Of a stretch of DNA of 33,010 bases, positions 16,463-24,590 are shown one piece after another. The notes under the pieces are model-generated. The model had not been told where the DNA came from, did not search any database, and worked only from the letters and a program-made list of their open reading frames with translations. Both the position numbers and the translations under genes were made by a program. The DNA comes from Herbidospora mongoliensis (lineage in GTDB: Bacteria > Actinomycetota > Actinomycetes > Streptosporangiales > Streptosporangiaceae): positions 1 to 33,010 of the forward strand of contig NZ_BBXD01000033.1 in assembly GCF_001570545.1 (NCBI RefSeq). The letters are read 5' to 3'. How positions within the stretch are numbered: position 1 is the stretch's first letter; the number at the start of each line of letters is the position of its first letter.

Positions 16463-17062
16463 TCAGGCCGTGGGAGGCTGCTTGATCGACTCCTGATAGA
16501 TCTCCGCGTAGGTGCGCGAGTCCTTGATCAGGTCGTCGCAGAAGGCGGCGACGTCGTCGCCAATGAGTTCCAGCACTCCCTTGCCGTCCGCGGCGCCCTC
16601 CTCGAAGAAGTCGAGGATCCCCGCGAGCAGGTTCCTTTCGACCAGGTCGACCGGCCCGATCTTGAAGTAGTAGCGCTGCATCTCGTTGTAGACGATCTGG
16701 TAGTCCGGCGGAAGCGCCTTGATCCGCGCCAGGTGCGCCCGCCACTGCTCCTTGCCTTCGATGATGTCCCGGATGCCCACGTCAGCCTCCCAGCCTGCCC
16801 AATTCCTCGCGACGTTTCTGTTCAACTGCTCATGCCACCGATCACGGAAGGTCCGGGCGTCTTTTCCACCGGCCAGCGCCGAGCAGAACCCCCCGATGTC
16901 GTCACCGAACACCTCGTGAACACGCTCCCAAACGATCTCCCTGCAGCCGTGTGCGCCATCGCGGGCCGAGGATTCACCCCGCAGGAATGGCGGCAGTACA
17001 TCCAAGATGCGCCCTACCAGCCCACGTGTCTCGTTTCCCGGCAGAGCCAGCCCGTGAGCCAA
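16463..17062 (-). CDS. Tandem DUF1048 protein
   Basis: The C-terminal half (about residues 85-199) is a full DUF1048 domain: WRAHLARIKALPPDYQIVYNE, then LDFFEEGAADGKGVLELIGDD and VAAFCDDLI. The N-terminal part repeats its end: EVFGDDIGGFCSALAGG and FRDRWHEQLNRNV, equivalent to the region around IGDDVAAFC. So this is a two-copy protein whose first copy lacks its start. The start shown is TTG 17062 without a clear ribosome site, and coding-like sequence continues a little upstream, so the 5' end may be truncated. DUF1048 proteins are often encoded beside PadR regulators; none is here. Function unknown. Confidence 0.7.
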   Translation of the reverse strand: MAHGLALPGNETRGLVGRILDVLPPFLRGESSARDGAHGCREIVWERVHEVFGDDIGGFCSALAGGKDARTFRDRWHEQLNRNVARNWAGWEADVGIRDIIEGKEQWRAHLARIKALPPDYQIVYNEMQRYYFKIGPVDLVERNLLAGILDFFEEGAADGKGVLELIGDDVAAFCDDLIKDSRTYAEIYQESIKQPPTA

Positions 17063-17070
17063 TCGGGCTA

Positions 17071-17550
17071 GCTGAATCCGCCGACGTACGGCGAATTGTC
17101 GCCGCTCTCGTCGAGTTGCGCGGTCACAGCCGCTGGCAAAAGGTCATCGTGAGGCTCTGCAACGGGCTCGGGCGGGGCGGCCGCTCTGCCCGAGCCCCTC
17201 AGCTATATGGCCGCCGATGGAGTGCCGACTCACCCCTGGTCAGAGCTGTCCCGTCTCAGCTATCAACGGAGCACTGCGAGCCTCTGGCCAGGGAGCTGAC
17301 ATCCTGACTGAGATTCATGGAAGCCGCGTTGTCGGGACGGGAAGGGACTGGCGATCTCGCTCAGAAACCGTCTCAATGATCATGTCAATGGTCGAGCCTC
17401 CAGCCTGCCAGTTGACGAGTTGCCTGAGACAGAGCCCAACTTGTCTCGATGCAGATGGCAGTTTGAAGCGGTCCGGGATTAGTGGAGGCTGTGATGGTCC
17501 CGGTGGGCGTAAAGTCGGGGTCGACCAGATCCGCGTTGGCTCCTTCGACC
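17071..17550. other. Gene-poor spacer with a GC-rich hairpin
   Basis: No frame has a convincing start and domain. A perfect 10-bp stem, GGGCTCGGGC (17164-17173) and GCCCGAGCCC (17188-17197), with a 14-nt loop could terminate minus-strand transcription entering the DUF1048 region. A weak 46-codon minus frame (ending VTAQLDESGDNSPYVGGFS) stops at 17068 but has no ATG, GTG or TTG start before a stop. Confidence 0.45.
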
Positions 17551-18153
17551 TCACGGTGCAAAGGCCCGTGAGGGGCGTGGCCAGGAACCTTCTTGGGCTT
17601 GTCGCTCTCCGGTTTCGTCCACTCGTCGGCGTTGAAGTACGCGTCCCACACGTGCTTGGCCGACTCTTTCACCCCGTCGTTCTTGACGCCGTCGAAGGTC
17701 AGCACCGGCGCGACATCGGCCAGGACGCATCCACCGGTGTAGTTCTTGATGAGCGAGGCGCTGCGCCGGCGGCGGCTCGCCGCGTGGCGCGGCCGTGACC
17801 TGCCAATAGACGCAGGCCCACGCGCTGGATTCCGGAGCACGGGTGAACACCCGGATGTTGCGGAAGTCGCTGTCGCGCCCCGGTACCCTGATGGTGCAGA
17901 CCACGACACCCACCGCGTCGGCTTCCCATATCGTCGCACTCCCGACCAAGGAACGCTGGAGCGGCTTCTTCTCAGCTCGGACGTTTCGAAGGAACGTCGC
18001 CTTGTCCTCGTCGCGGTGATCGGGAGCCGATCGCCGCAGAACGAAGTTATCGGCGAGGACCCTGTTGAGAAATTCCTCCCAGGACAGGCCGTCGACGGTC
18101 TGCTGGCTCTCTGCGGTGAATAGCTGTTCGTTCAGAACTCTGAGCTCGTCCAT
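17551..18153 (-). CDS. NTF2-like (SnoaL/DUF4440-type) protein with a probable C-terminal frameshift
   Basis: From ATG 18153 about 125 residues read as an NTF2-like domain: MDELRVLNEQLFTAESQQ, SWEEFLNRVLADNFVLRRS, FLRNVRAEKKP, and a beta end VVVCTIRVPGRDSDFRNIRVF, ACVYWQVTAAPR. After that the frame turns into Arg-rich, shadow-like sequence to its stop at 17551. A neighbouring frame then shows normal composition (SLIKNYTGGCVLADVAPVLT, GVKESAKHVWDAYFNADEW) down to about 17385. This suggests a frameshift near 17765-17800 or an overlapping second gene without a clear start. The function of the C-terminal part is unknown. Confidence 0.55.
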   Translation of the reverse strand: MDELRVLNEQLFTAESQQTVDGLSWEEFLNRVLADNFVLRRSAPDHRDEDKATFLRNVRAEKKPLQRSLVGSATIWEADAVGVVVCTIRVPGRDSDFRNIRVFTRAPESSAWACVYWQVTAAPRGEPPPAQRLAHQELHRWMRPGRCRAGADLRRRQERRGERVGQARVGRVLQRRRVDETGERQAQEGSWPRPSRAFAP

Positions 18154-18196
18154 GTATCGATCGTGAGCCCGCTGTAGGCACTTGTCATCCGCACTG

Positions 18197-18218
18197 GCTT
18201 GTCAATTCCGAGACAAGC
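18197..18218. promoter_or_regulatory. Palindromic operator candidate upstream of the NTF2-like gene
   Basis: GCTTGTC (18197-18203) and GACAAGC (18212-18218) form a perfect 7-bp dyad with an 8-bp spacer, 44 bp before the ATG at 18153. A further CTTGTCA lies at 18181-18187. The size fits a TetR- or MarR-like dimer site. No regulator of that kind is in the window. Confidence 0.4.
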
Positions 18219-18315
18219 ATCTGTGCCGCCCGATGCCCCGTCCGCGAGAGCGGGTGGTCGTATTCGACGCGGATTGCGCTCGCGCACGATTGCTGACCGA
18301 TGATCGGCGTCCCGA

Positions 18316-18348
18316 CGGCGATCGACTCACGCCGCCGGACGATCGCCG
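18316..18348 (-). terminator. Hairpin at the end of the giant operon
   Basis: CGGCGATCG (18316-18324) and CGATCGCCG (18340-18348) form a perfect 9-bp stem; the stop codon at 18327-18329 lies in its 15-nt loop. No T-run follows, so it may stabilise the 3' end or act as a weak terminator. Confidence 0.45.
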
Positions 18349-21300
18349 GAGTAAAAACACAGGGCGACGCTCTCCGGGTCGGCTGCGGCGCCGACGGAGA
18401 GACGGGGTAGGTCGCTGCCTGTGTCACGGAGCCTACGCAGTTGGAGTCGGGTGAAACCGCTGGGCAGGAGGCCGCCGGTGAAGAGGAAGGCACGGGTCTG
18501 GTCAGCGGATGCGACTATGTCGAGTGGGATTGACTGAGCGGAGAAGGCCGTTTCGGGCAGACTGCACCGTTCGTGAAGCAGACGTCCGTTCGGTGCGCGC
18601 AGACGGAAGATCACGCCGGTGGTCGGCAGGATTTCGGCGCTGCCGCCGGCATAGAGGTCCACGCCAACGTCGGGTGCAGTGGTTTCGGTCCCGCCGCAGA
18701 CGCGGGCGATGCGCCCGTCCTGCAGGGTTGTTCCCTCCGTGAAGGTGTGGAAAATGACTTCGGCGCTGGGAGCCAGGGCGTCGGACCAGGTGATGCGGTG
18801 GCCGGACAAATCGGTGTCGGCGTAGGCGGTAACGTCGATCGAGTGCGGCGCGGACAGTACCCCGCCTGCCAGGCGCAACGGCCCCGAGGCGGAGCCCGGT
18901 TCGAACGGCCGCTCCACCTTGATCTCCAGCAGCTCCATGGCCGTCCCGGTGAGCCGAACCCCCCTCAGCGGCATGCCGGTGACCGTCAGGATCACCGTCG
19001 CGGCAGCCGGTCCAGCCGTGTCATCCGGTCCTGTTCCCACGCCGGAGCCGGTGAGCGTCGCCGACCCGCCGGACGATAGGCGAACCTGGGCGCTGACGCG
19101 GAGCGCTCCCAGGACCGCCAGGTCGAGAGTCCAGGCGCCTGGTACACGCGGAGCCAGTGTCCCGAGGTGGGTTCTGAGTTCCACGTCGGTTCGGGCGTCC
19201 ACGCCGTCCCATCGGAAAGAGCCCCGGTCGGGGGCGCCGGCAGATACGGCGGTCAGCGTGGAGGTTCGCAGAGGCGTGGCCGAGGCTACCGCAAGGCCGA
19301 TGACCTCGGTCCGCTCCCACAGGAGGGGTTCGGCACTTTCCAAGAGCACAGCCTCCATCGGGCCGAGGCCGCGCACATGGGTCAGTTCGAACCCGTCGGG
19401 CAGGTTCGCCGGCGGTGGCGTGGTGAACGCCATGTCCCAAAGGGCGGTGAAGCCGTCGGCTCGGACCTGGGCGAGCGCGGCGCGGGCGGCTTGTAGCCGC
19501 TGCTCCGCCGCAGGGTAGGCGTCAAGTTGGGCGGAGCTCGGCACTGCGGTGGTGGCCTCGGTCCTGGCGGTGGCGTAGGCGGTGAGCGCGGCGGTCAGGT
19601 TGGCCTGCGCTGTACGGAGTCGTGCCGTCAGCGCGTCCAGGTCGGCGTGTCCGGTGCCGGCGGCGGTGTGCTGGCGGATCCGGCCGTCGGTGCAGGCGAG
19701 ATGGTGGCGGAAGTCGGCAAAGCGTGAGGTCGTGAAGGTGAACCGGTGGATCGGGCGGTCATGTCCGGCGGCCCGCAGTTCTGCGGTGTGCTGAGCCGCG
19801 GGAGCCATCAGTTGTCCCGCTCCGGAGCTCACCCCGTGGTTCCAGACGATGGTGGTGAGGTCGACAGGCGCGCAGACGGCGCTGCCATCGCCGTGCAGGG
19901 TCTTGATGAACCGGGTCTCCTGCTCGCCCAGGCGCACCTCGGGTCCACCGCCCCACACGTTTGGTGCGCCACTCCTGCGGTCGATGCCGTTGGGGTCAGT
20001 GATGGCGATGGTCGTGTGCTTGCCCGCGGCCAGGAACATCCGGCCGACGTACGGTTCGGTGAAAGCGATGCCGACGTCGTAGGAGCGGTACACCGGCCGT
20101 TCCCCCGCTCCGGGCACGGTGTAGTCGACGTAGGGCGTGAGCTCGGCGAGCGGGCCGCCGGCCGGATAGCGCAGGTCGGTGTCGGCGTCGCCGGTCGGGA
20201 TCGTCAGGCCGGGCGGCGGCCCCACAGTGAACACAGTGTCGACCTGGTCGTCCCACATCGTCCCGGGCTCCGCTCCGGTGATCTCCACTGCGGTGAGGAC
20301 GGACAGAGTGTAGGGGCCGGGCGCCAGCACCGGATCGGTGCGGCTGAAGGTTTCGGTCGCCATCCGCATGCTTTGCTGCCAGGTCCACTGCTCCTGGCGG
20401 CGCCACCCGAACGGGCCTGCATCGAAGCAGGGGCCCATCATGCCGATGGGGGCCTGGGAGAGCAGAACGTACCGATCGATGACGCCCTGGCGGGCGATCA
20501 CAGCAATCGTCTGTCCCGCCGTCGCCTGAGTGGTGAGAACCTCCTGCCCATTGCCGGTGATCTGGACGAGGCAGTCGGTGGACACCCGGAACCGGATTCT
20601 GGTGACCGGCTGCGGCAGCCGCACCTCCACAACGGCCATCGGTCCGCCCCCGGGCGGAATGCTGTCGGGGGATGGCGCTGCCGGTGGGACGCGCAGTTCA
20701 TCACCAATAACGCGCATCGGGGCGAAGCTGGTCAGGATCAGACCCGCGTAGGTCTGCTCTCCGGTACCCCCCTGCGGGAAAGACGCCTCCTCGAACGGCA
20801 CGCACGTCCAGCCGGGGGTGAAACACACAGAGGTCAGCGTGACGAAGGATCCTTCGACGCGGAGGGTGTCAAGAGGGCCGGTCAGCGCGATGGGCCCACG
20901 GTCTCGGGGGATCGGCGAGGACGCAATCGCGGTTCCGTCACGCAGGATCGAGACGGTGCCGCCCTCCTGGGTCAGGCAGTGCACCATGACCTTGTCCACC
21001 GGCGGGTCGAACCGCAGTTCAACAGCTCCGTAGGCGCCCGAGGAGCCAGTGGGACGCCCGATGGCGAGAAATCGGTCGGTGGGATCGGCGGCCGACCCCA
21101 CCACGGCCACTGTGCCGGTGGCCTCGCCGTACAGCAGTTCGGTGCGGAAGGCTCCGGTGAGCGGCCCGGCGGGCAGGTCGCCGAACCCAGCGCAGATCGG
21201 CTCCTCGGTCGGCTCTGGCCCGCACGCGTAGTCGGGATTGTGCAGGTCGAAGCCGTCATAGGTTTCGGTGTCGCAGCCGCGGAACCATGTGTACGGGGTG

Positions 21301-24300
21301 CGGGCCCACAGCACCAGGGCTGTGGTGGGGCCGGGTGTGTCGGCCGTGGGGCGGTCGCGCACCGGCAGCCAGGAGCCGCGGATCTCGGGAGCGGGCGGTC
21401 CGGTGAGTTGCCCGGCCCCGGGCGCGGGGATCGCTCCTGGTGTAGCGACGGTGATCGTGGTGTCCCCGGCGGCCAGGACGCTCCAGGATTCTCCGCCGAG
21501 GGCGAGCGTGCCGCCGTCGAAGATTCCGGCGGACACTCCTGCGGCGAGGGTGAGCTCGGCCGTTCGGAGGGGTGTCGGGGCCACTGCGGTGATCTGTGTT
21601 TCGGCCCTGGGCGGCGCAGGGCGCAGCCGGTAGGCGTACTCGCCGTCCGGGATGCTGCCGGTGACCGCGAGCCCGGAGGCGGTGCGGCCTGTGACGGGCA
21701 GGGTGACGGGTGCGGGGACCGGCCCCGCCAGGAGGTCGAGGAAGGTTTCGGCGACCTCAGGCAGGGACAGTCCGACGGGGAGCCGGACCTGTCCCTCAGT
21801 GACGTGCAGGATCCCGGCCGCGCCGATGAGTTTACGTTCCTCGCCGCTGCCAGCGGCCAGAGCGATGTGGCCAAGCAGGTAGGTGAAGCTGCGCGGCCCC
21901 ACCGTGTCGGGGTCCAAGGCCCCGGTGTTCGGTGTGCCGATCATTCCCTTGTCGAGGACGGGCCGGGTGAAGGTCACCGTAGGCCGTGCATCCGGGGGGA
22001 TCGTCGAACCGTGCAGCACGAGGACGTCTTCGGCGACCTTGGGGTGCCGCGCGCCGACGGAGGCGACGACCGGTGTGGCGGGGGCCGGAAGCGGCAGGTC
22101 GGCACGGCCCCACTCCAGCGGCAGCTCGGCGTTGAGATGGATGTGGAGGAACCACAGGTCGATGATGATCTCGAGATGGAGGGTTAGGCCGATGTACCAG
22201 GGGTCGGGTCCGCTCGCGGTTACCTGCGCGTCGAGGATGACGGCGACCTTGGCGCCGAAGGCTTCGATCCCGGCATCGCCGTGCAGGTGGAGCGAACCGG
22301 TGAACTGCTCGGGCCGCCAGCTCAGCGCGGCGTCGATCGCCAGCGATGCGTGCGCCCACGCATGCACCGGACCGAAGCGCCAGTCGCCATCGAAGGCGAT
22401 CCGCCCGCCCAGGGCGACCCCGGAGGCGTGCAACTGGAAGTAGGTGTCGATCTGCAGCAGCCCGAGCAGGAAGCCGCGGATGCGCTTTTCCACCGGGCTC
22501 TTCTCACCGAGATAGAAGTGCCAAGTGTCCGGTGGCGGTATCGCCGCCCAGGAGAACGCCGCGTCGGCCTCGCCCCGGAGCTCCAGCAGGTTCTTCTTGG
22601 CGTAGGCCGCAGCCAGGTTGACGCTGAACAACTTGGCCGGCACGTCCAGGACGACGAGCGCCTCGAACAGGCCGCCGCCGGAGTCTCGGAGGCTGGCCCG
22701 TTTGGTGAGGAAAGAGCCTTTGCCATGGAGGAGGATCACCGGCCCAGGCAGCGCCAGCATCAGCAACACCGAGACGTTGAACGCGAAGCCGTCGTCGGGG
22801 GCGGTGCCGATCGTCGTGCCCAGGCCGACCGCGATGGCGCCGCCTTCGACCCGCCATTTGCTGCGCGGGTCGAGCACCCCGCGCGGCTCCCGTTTGTACC
22901 AGCCGTGCCACCAGCTCTCCTCGGCGCGCCGGTCGGGCCTGAGGTTGATCGCGACAAGTCCGGCGAACCCGTAGATCGACGCGCCGGTGGCGAACAACGG
23001 GATGCCGGCAGGCAGGTCGACCCCCAGGTACACGAAGACGTAGGCGACGCCGTCTCTGCTGCGGCCGATCATGAGTTGCGCGTCGAGTTCGACCTTCACC
23101 GGGACGAGCTTCAGACGGATTCTGCCGGTGAACCCGTGACCGAAGTCCGGGTCGTCCTGAAACAGGGCGACAGAACCGGCGAGCCGGAAAGCGCCGGGCA
23201 CCTCCAGGTCTACCCCGACCCCTTCCAGGCTGACGGCGGCCGAGGCCAGCACGGCGGCGCGGTCGGGGCCGGGCAGCCACGACACCTTCAGACCCTCTAC
23301 CGACGCGCCGGTCGGCAGTCCCTCGGCGAGTTTGACGCCTCCGTTGAGAGCACACCACATGCGGCCGCCGGGATCGGCGCCGAACCCGATCCTGGTCACC
23401 TCGACCGCGAATCCTTGGATGGTGGCGGGTTTGGCCTTATCGACGTCGAGCCACCCGCCGTCGATGGCGACCCGGCCGACGGCGTCGATGGTGAGAGCGC
23501 GGAAACTGTAGGCGGGCGAGTCGATCGCGGCGATATCAAGTTTCGCCCTGCCGCTCAGAGATACCGCAGGAGCGGGGCCGGTGGTGAACCGGAGCTCGTC
23601 AAGGTCGAGGGACAGCACGTCCAGGTCGAGGTGGAGCAGGGCGCCGGGCGCCTTGCCGGGGCCGATTCCGGGCTCGGGCGGGGATGACGACGGCAGGCCT
23701 GCCGCGGCGCTGAACCCGCCCCGTCCGTCGATGGCCAACTCCAGGCCGATCCGCCGGTCCAGATAGGGGATGAACACGTCGCCACGGACCTCGCAGCCGA
23801 TCAGCGCGCTCTGCCGGAACGACAGATCGACCTTCGTCAGCGCGCCGGAGAACCCGAACAGATCGCCTGCGGCCAGGCCGTGGAATCCGGTACCGTCCCA
23901 GCTGACCTCCTGGCTCCAGGTCACCGAGCCGGAGAAACCTCCGGTGCCGAGACAGACGTCGTCCATCGTGATCGTGCCAGCGGCGATCGGGAGGCCGGAC
24001 AGCTCGATCGTCGCGCCGTCGACGAATAGGCCGGTGAACTTCTCCGACACCCCCGATGGGCGCTCTGCGGCGCCCGGTCGAAGCCAACGCACGTTCGAGG
24101 CCGACAGGATGACCCCGCTGGTTCCGATCATGCAGCGGGGCAGGCTGAACCCTCCGGGCAGGTCGAGGATGAAGCCGCCGTCGGCGTCGTAGCCGACGCG
24201 GACGCTGCCGAGGGTGATATCCAGGGTCTTGCGGTCGGGGTCGGACTCGTCCGTGCCGGGTTTCAGCGGTCGCAGGACCGAGCCGTCGATCCGTAGCGTC

Positions 24301-24590
24301 AGCGGCAGCTCGGCGGTGACCGACGGCGTGGGCGAGACGCGGATGCGCACCTCGGCGTTGACGCCGCCCTGCTGATCGCCCAGGGCGAGGGTCAGGGCGG
24401 GCACCCCGGGCACGGGTGCCTCGACGGCCTGGTCGACCAGCACTCCGATGACGCCCTCCTGCGTCTCCGGGTCGAACGCTGGGTTGGTGATCCAGATGTG
24501 TTGGAGCAGCTCGTCAAGAAGCTCGCCGAACGGCAGGCGGTGGGGTTGGGCGAGCTCGTCCAAGGGGAAATAGGCCCTGTGGAGCGTCAT
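18327..24590 (-). CDS. Giant 2087-residue beta-rich protein, unknown function
   Basis: Third gene of the operon; its ATG overlaps the stop of the PLD gene (ATGA). There is no signal peptide or membrane helix. Residues about 1-520 are alternating amphipathic strands (LDITLGSVRVGYDADGGFIL, LLHLDLDVLSLDLDELRF), like long beta-groove proteins. Residues about 525-830 contain GIPLFATGASIYGFAGLVAI, WHFYLGEKSPVEKRI and LEIIIDLWFLHIHLNAELPL, which remind me of the uncharacterised DUF6603 region; this is memory, not a search. Residues about 1100-1360 hold two CxxF...PxG modules (ICAGFGDLPAG, TCVPFEEASFPQG), typical of lectin-like beta sandwiches, with many Cys. Residues about 1630-1710 form an Ala/Arg-rich coiled coil. 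The C-terminal 370 residues are again beta-rich. Possible roles are scaffold, adhesin or lipid carrier. Confidence 0.85.
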   Translation of the reverse strand: MTLHRAYFPLDELAQPHRLPFGELLDELLQHIWITNPAFDPETQEGVIGVLVDQAVEAPVPGVPALTLALGDQQGGVNAEVRIRVSPTPSVTAELPLTLRIDGSVLRPLKPGTDESDPDRKTLDITLGSVRVGYDADGGFILDLPGGFSLPRCMIGTSGVILSASNVRWLRPGAAERPSGVSEKFTGLFVDGATIELSGLPIAAGTITMDDVCLGTGGFSGSVTWSQEVSWDGTGFHGLAAGDLFGFSGALTKVDLSFRQSALIGCEVRGDVFIPYLDRRIGLELAIDGRGGFSAAAGLPSSSPPEPGIGPGKAPGALLHLDLDVLSLDLDELRFTTGPAPAVSLSGRAKLDIAAIDSPAYSFRALTIDAVGRVAIDGGWLDVDKAKPATIQGFAVEVTRIGFGADPGGRMWCALNGGVKLAEGLPTGASVEGLKVSWLPGPDRAAVLASAAVSLEGVGVDLEVPGAFRLAGSVALFQDDPDFGHGFTGRIRLKLVPVKVELDAQLMIGRSRDGVAYVFVYLGVDLPAGIPLFATGASIYGFAGLVAINLRPDRRAEESWWHGWYKREPRGVLDPRSKWRVEGGAIAVGLGTTIGTAPDDGFAFNVSVLLMLALPGPVILLHGKGSFLTKRASLRDSGGGLFEALVVLDVPAKLFSVNLAAAYAKKNLLELRGEADAAFSWAAIPPPDTWHFYLGEKSPVEKRIRGFLLGLLQIDTYFQLHASGVALGGRIAFDGDWRFGPVHAWAHASLAIDAALSWRPEQFTGSLHLHGDAGIEAFGAKVAVILDAQVTASGPDPWYIGLTLHLEIIIDLWFLHIHLNAELPLEWGRADLPLPAPATPVVASVGARHPKVAEDVLVLHGSTIPPDARPTVTFTRPVLDKGMIGTPNTGALDPDTVGPRSFTYLLGHIALAAGSGEERKLIGAAGILHVTEGQVRLPVGLSLPEVAETFLDLLAGPVPAPVTLPVTGRTASGLAVTGSIPDGEYAYRLRPAPPRAETQITAVAPTPLRTAELTLAAGVSAGIFDGGTLALGGESWSVLAAGDTTITVATPGAIPAPGAGQLTGPPAPEIRGSWLPVRDRPTADTPGPTTALVLWARTPYTWFRGCDTETYDGFDLHNPDYACGPEPTEEPICAGFGDLPAGPLTGAFRTELLYGEATGTVAVVGSAADPTDRFLAIGRPTGSSGAYGAVELRFDPPVDKVMVHCLTQEGGTVSILRDGTAIASSPIPRDRGPIALTGPLDTLRVEGSFVTLTSVCFTPGWTCVPFEEASFPQGGTGEQTYAGLILTSFAPMRVIGDELRVPPAAPSPDSIPPGGGPMAVVEVRLPQPVTRIRFRVSTDCLVQITGNGQEVLTTQATAGQTIAVIARQGVIDRYVLLSQAPIGMMGPCFDAGPFGWRRQEQWTWQQSMRMATETFSRTDPVLAPGPYTLSVLTAVEITGAEPGTMWDDQVDTVFTVGPPPGLTIPTGDADTDLRYPAGGPLAELTPYVDYTVPGAGERPVYRSYDVGIAFTEPYVGRMFLAAGKHTTIAITDPNGIDRRSGAPNVWGGGPEVRLGEQETRFIKTLHGDGSAVCAPVDLTTIVWNHGVSSGAGQLMAPAAQHTAELRAAGHDRPIHRFTFTTSRFADFRHHLACTDGRIRQHTAAGTGHADLDALTARLRTAQANLTAALTAYATARTEATTAVPSSAQLDAYPAAEQRLQAARAALAQVRADGFTALWDMAFTTPPPANLPDGFELTHVRGLGPMEAVLLESAEPLLWERTEVIGLAVASATPLRTSTLTAVSAGAPDRGSFRWDGVDARTDVELRTHLGTLAPRVPGAWTLDLAVLGALRVSAQVRLSSGGSATLTGSGVGTGPDDTAGPAAATVILTVTGMPLRGVRLTGTAMELLEIKVERPFEPGSASGPLRLAGGVLSAPHSIDVTAYADTDLSGHRITWSDALAPSAEVIFHTFTEGTTLQDGRIARVCGGTETTAPDVGVDLYAGGSAEILPTTGVIFRLRAPNGRLLHERCSLPETAFSAQSIPLDIVASADQTRAFLFTGGLLPSGFTRLQLRRLRDTGSDLPRLSVGAAADPESVALCFYSGDRPAA

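Noticed and set aside
17427-17450. GAGACA/TGTCTC short inverted repeat
   Set aside because: Only six pairs with a ten-base loop and no context; expected by chance.
19746-22187. Plus-strand open frame of 813 codons
   Set aside because: It is antisense to the 2087-residue gene, has low-complexity Gly/Arg composition and no recognisable motif. The similar frames at 22281-23687 and 24779-25771 were rejected for the same reason.
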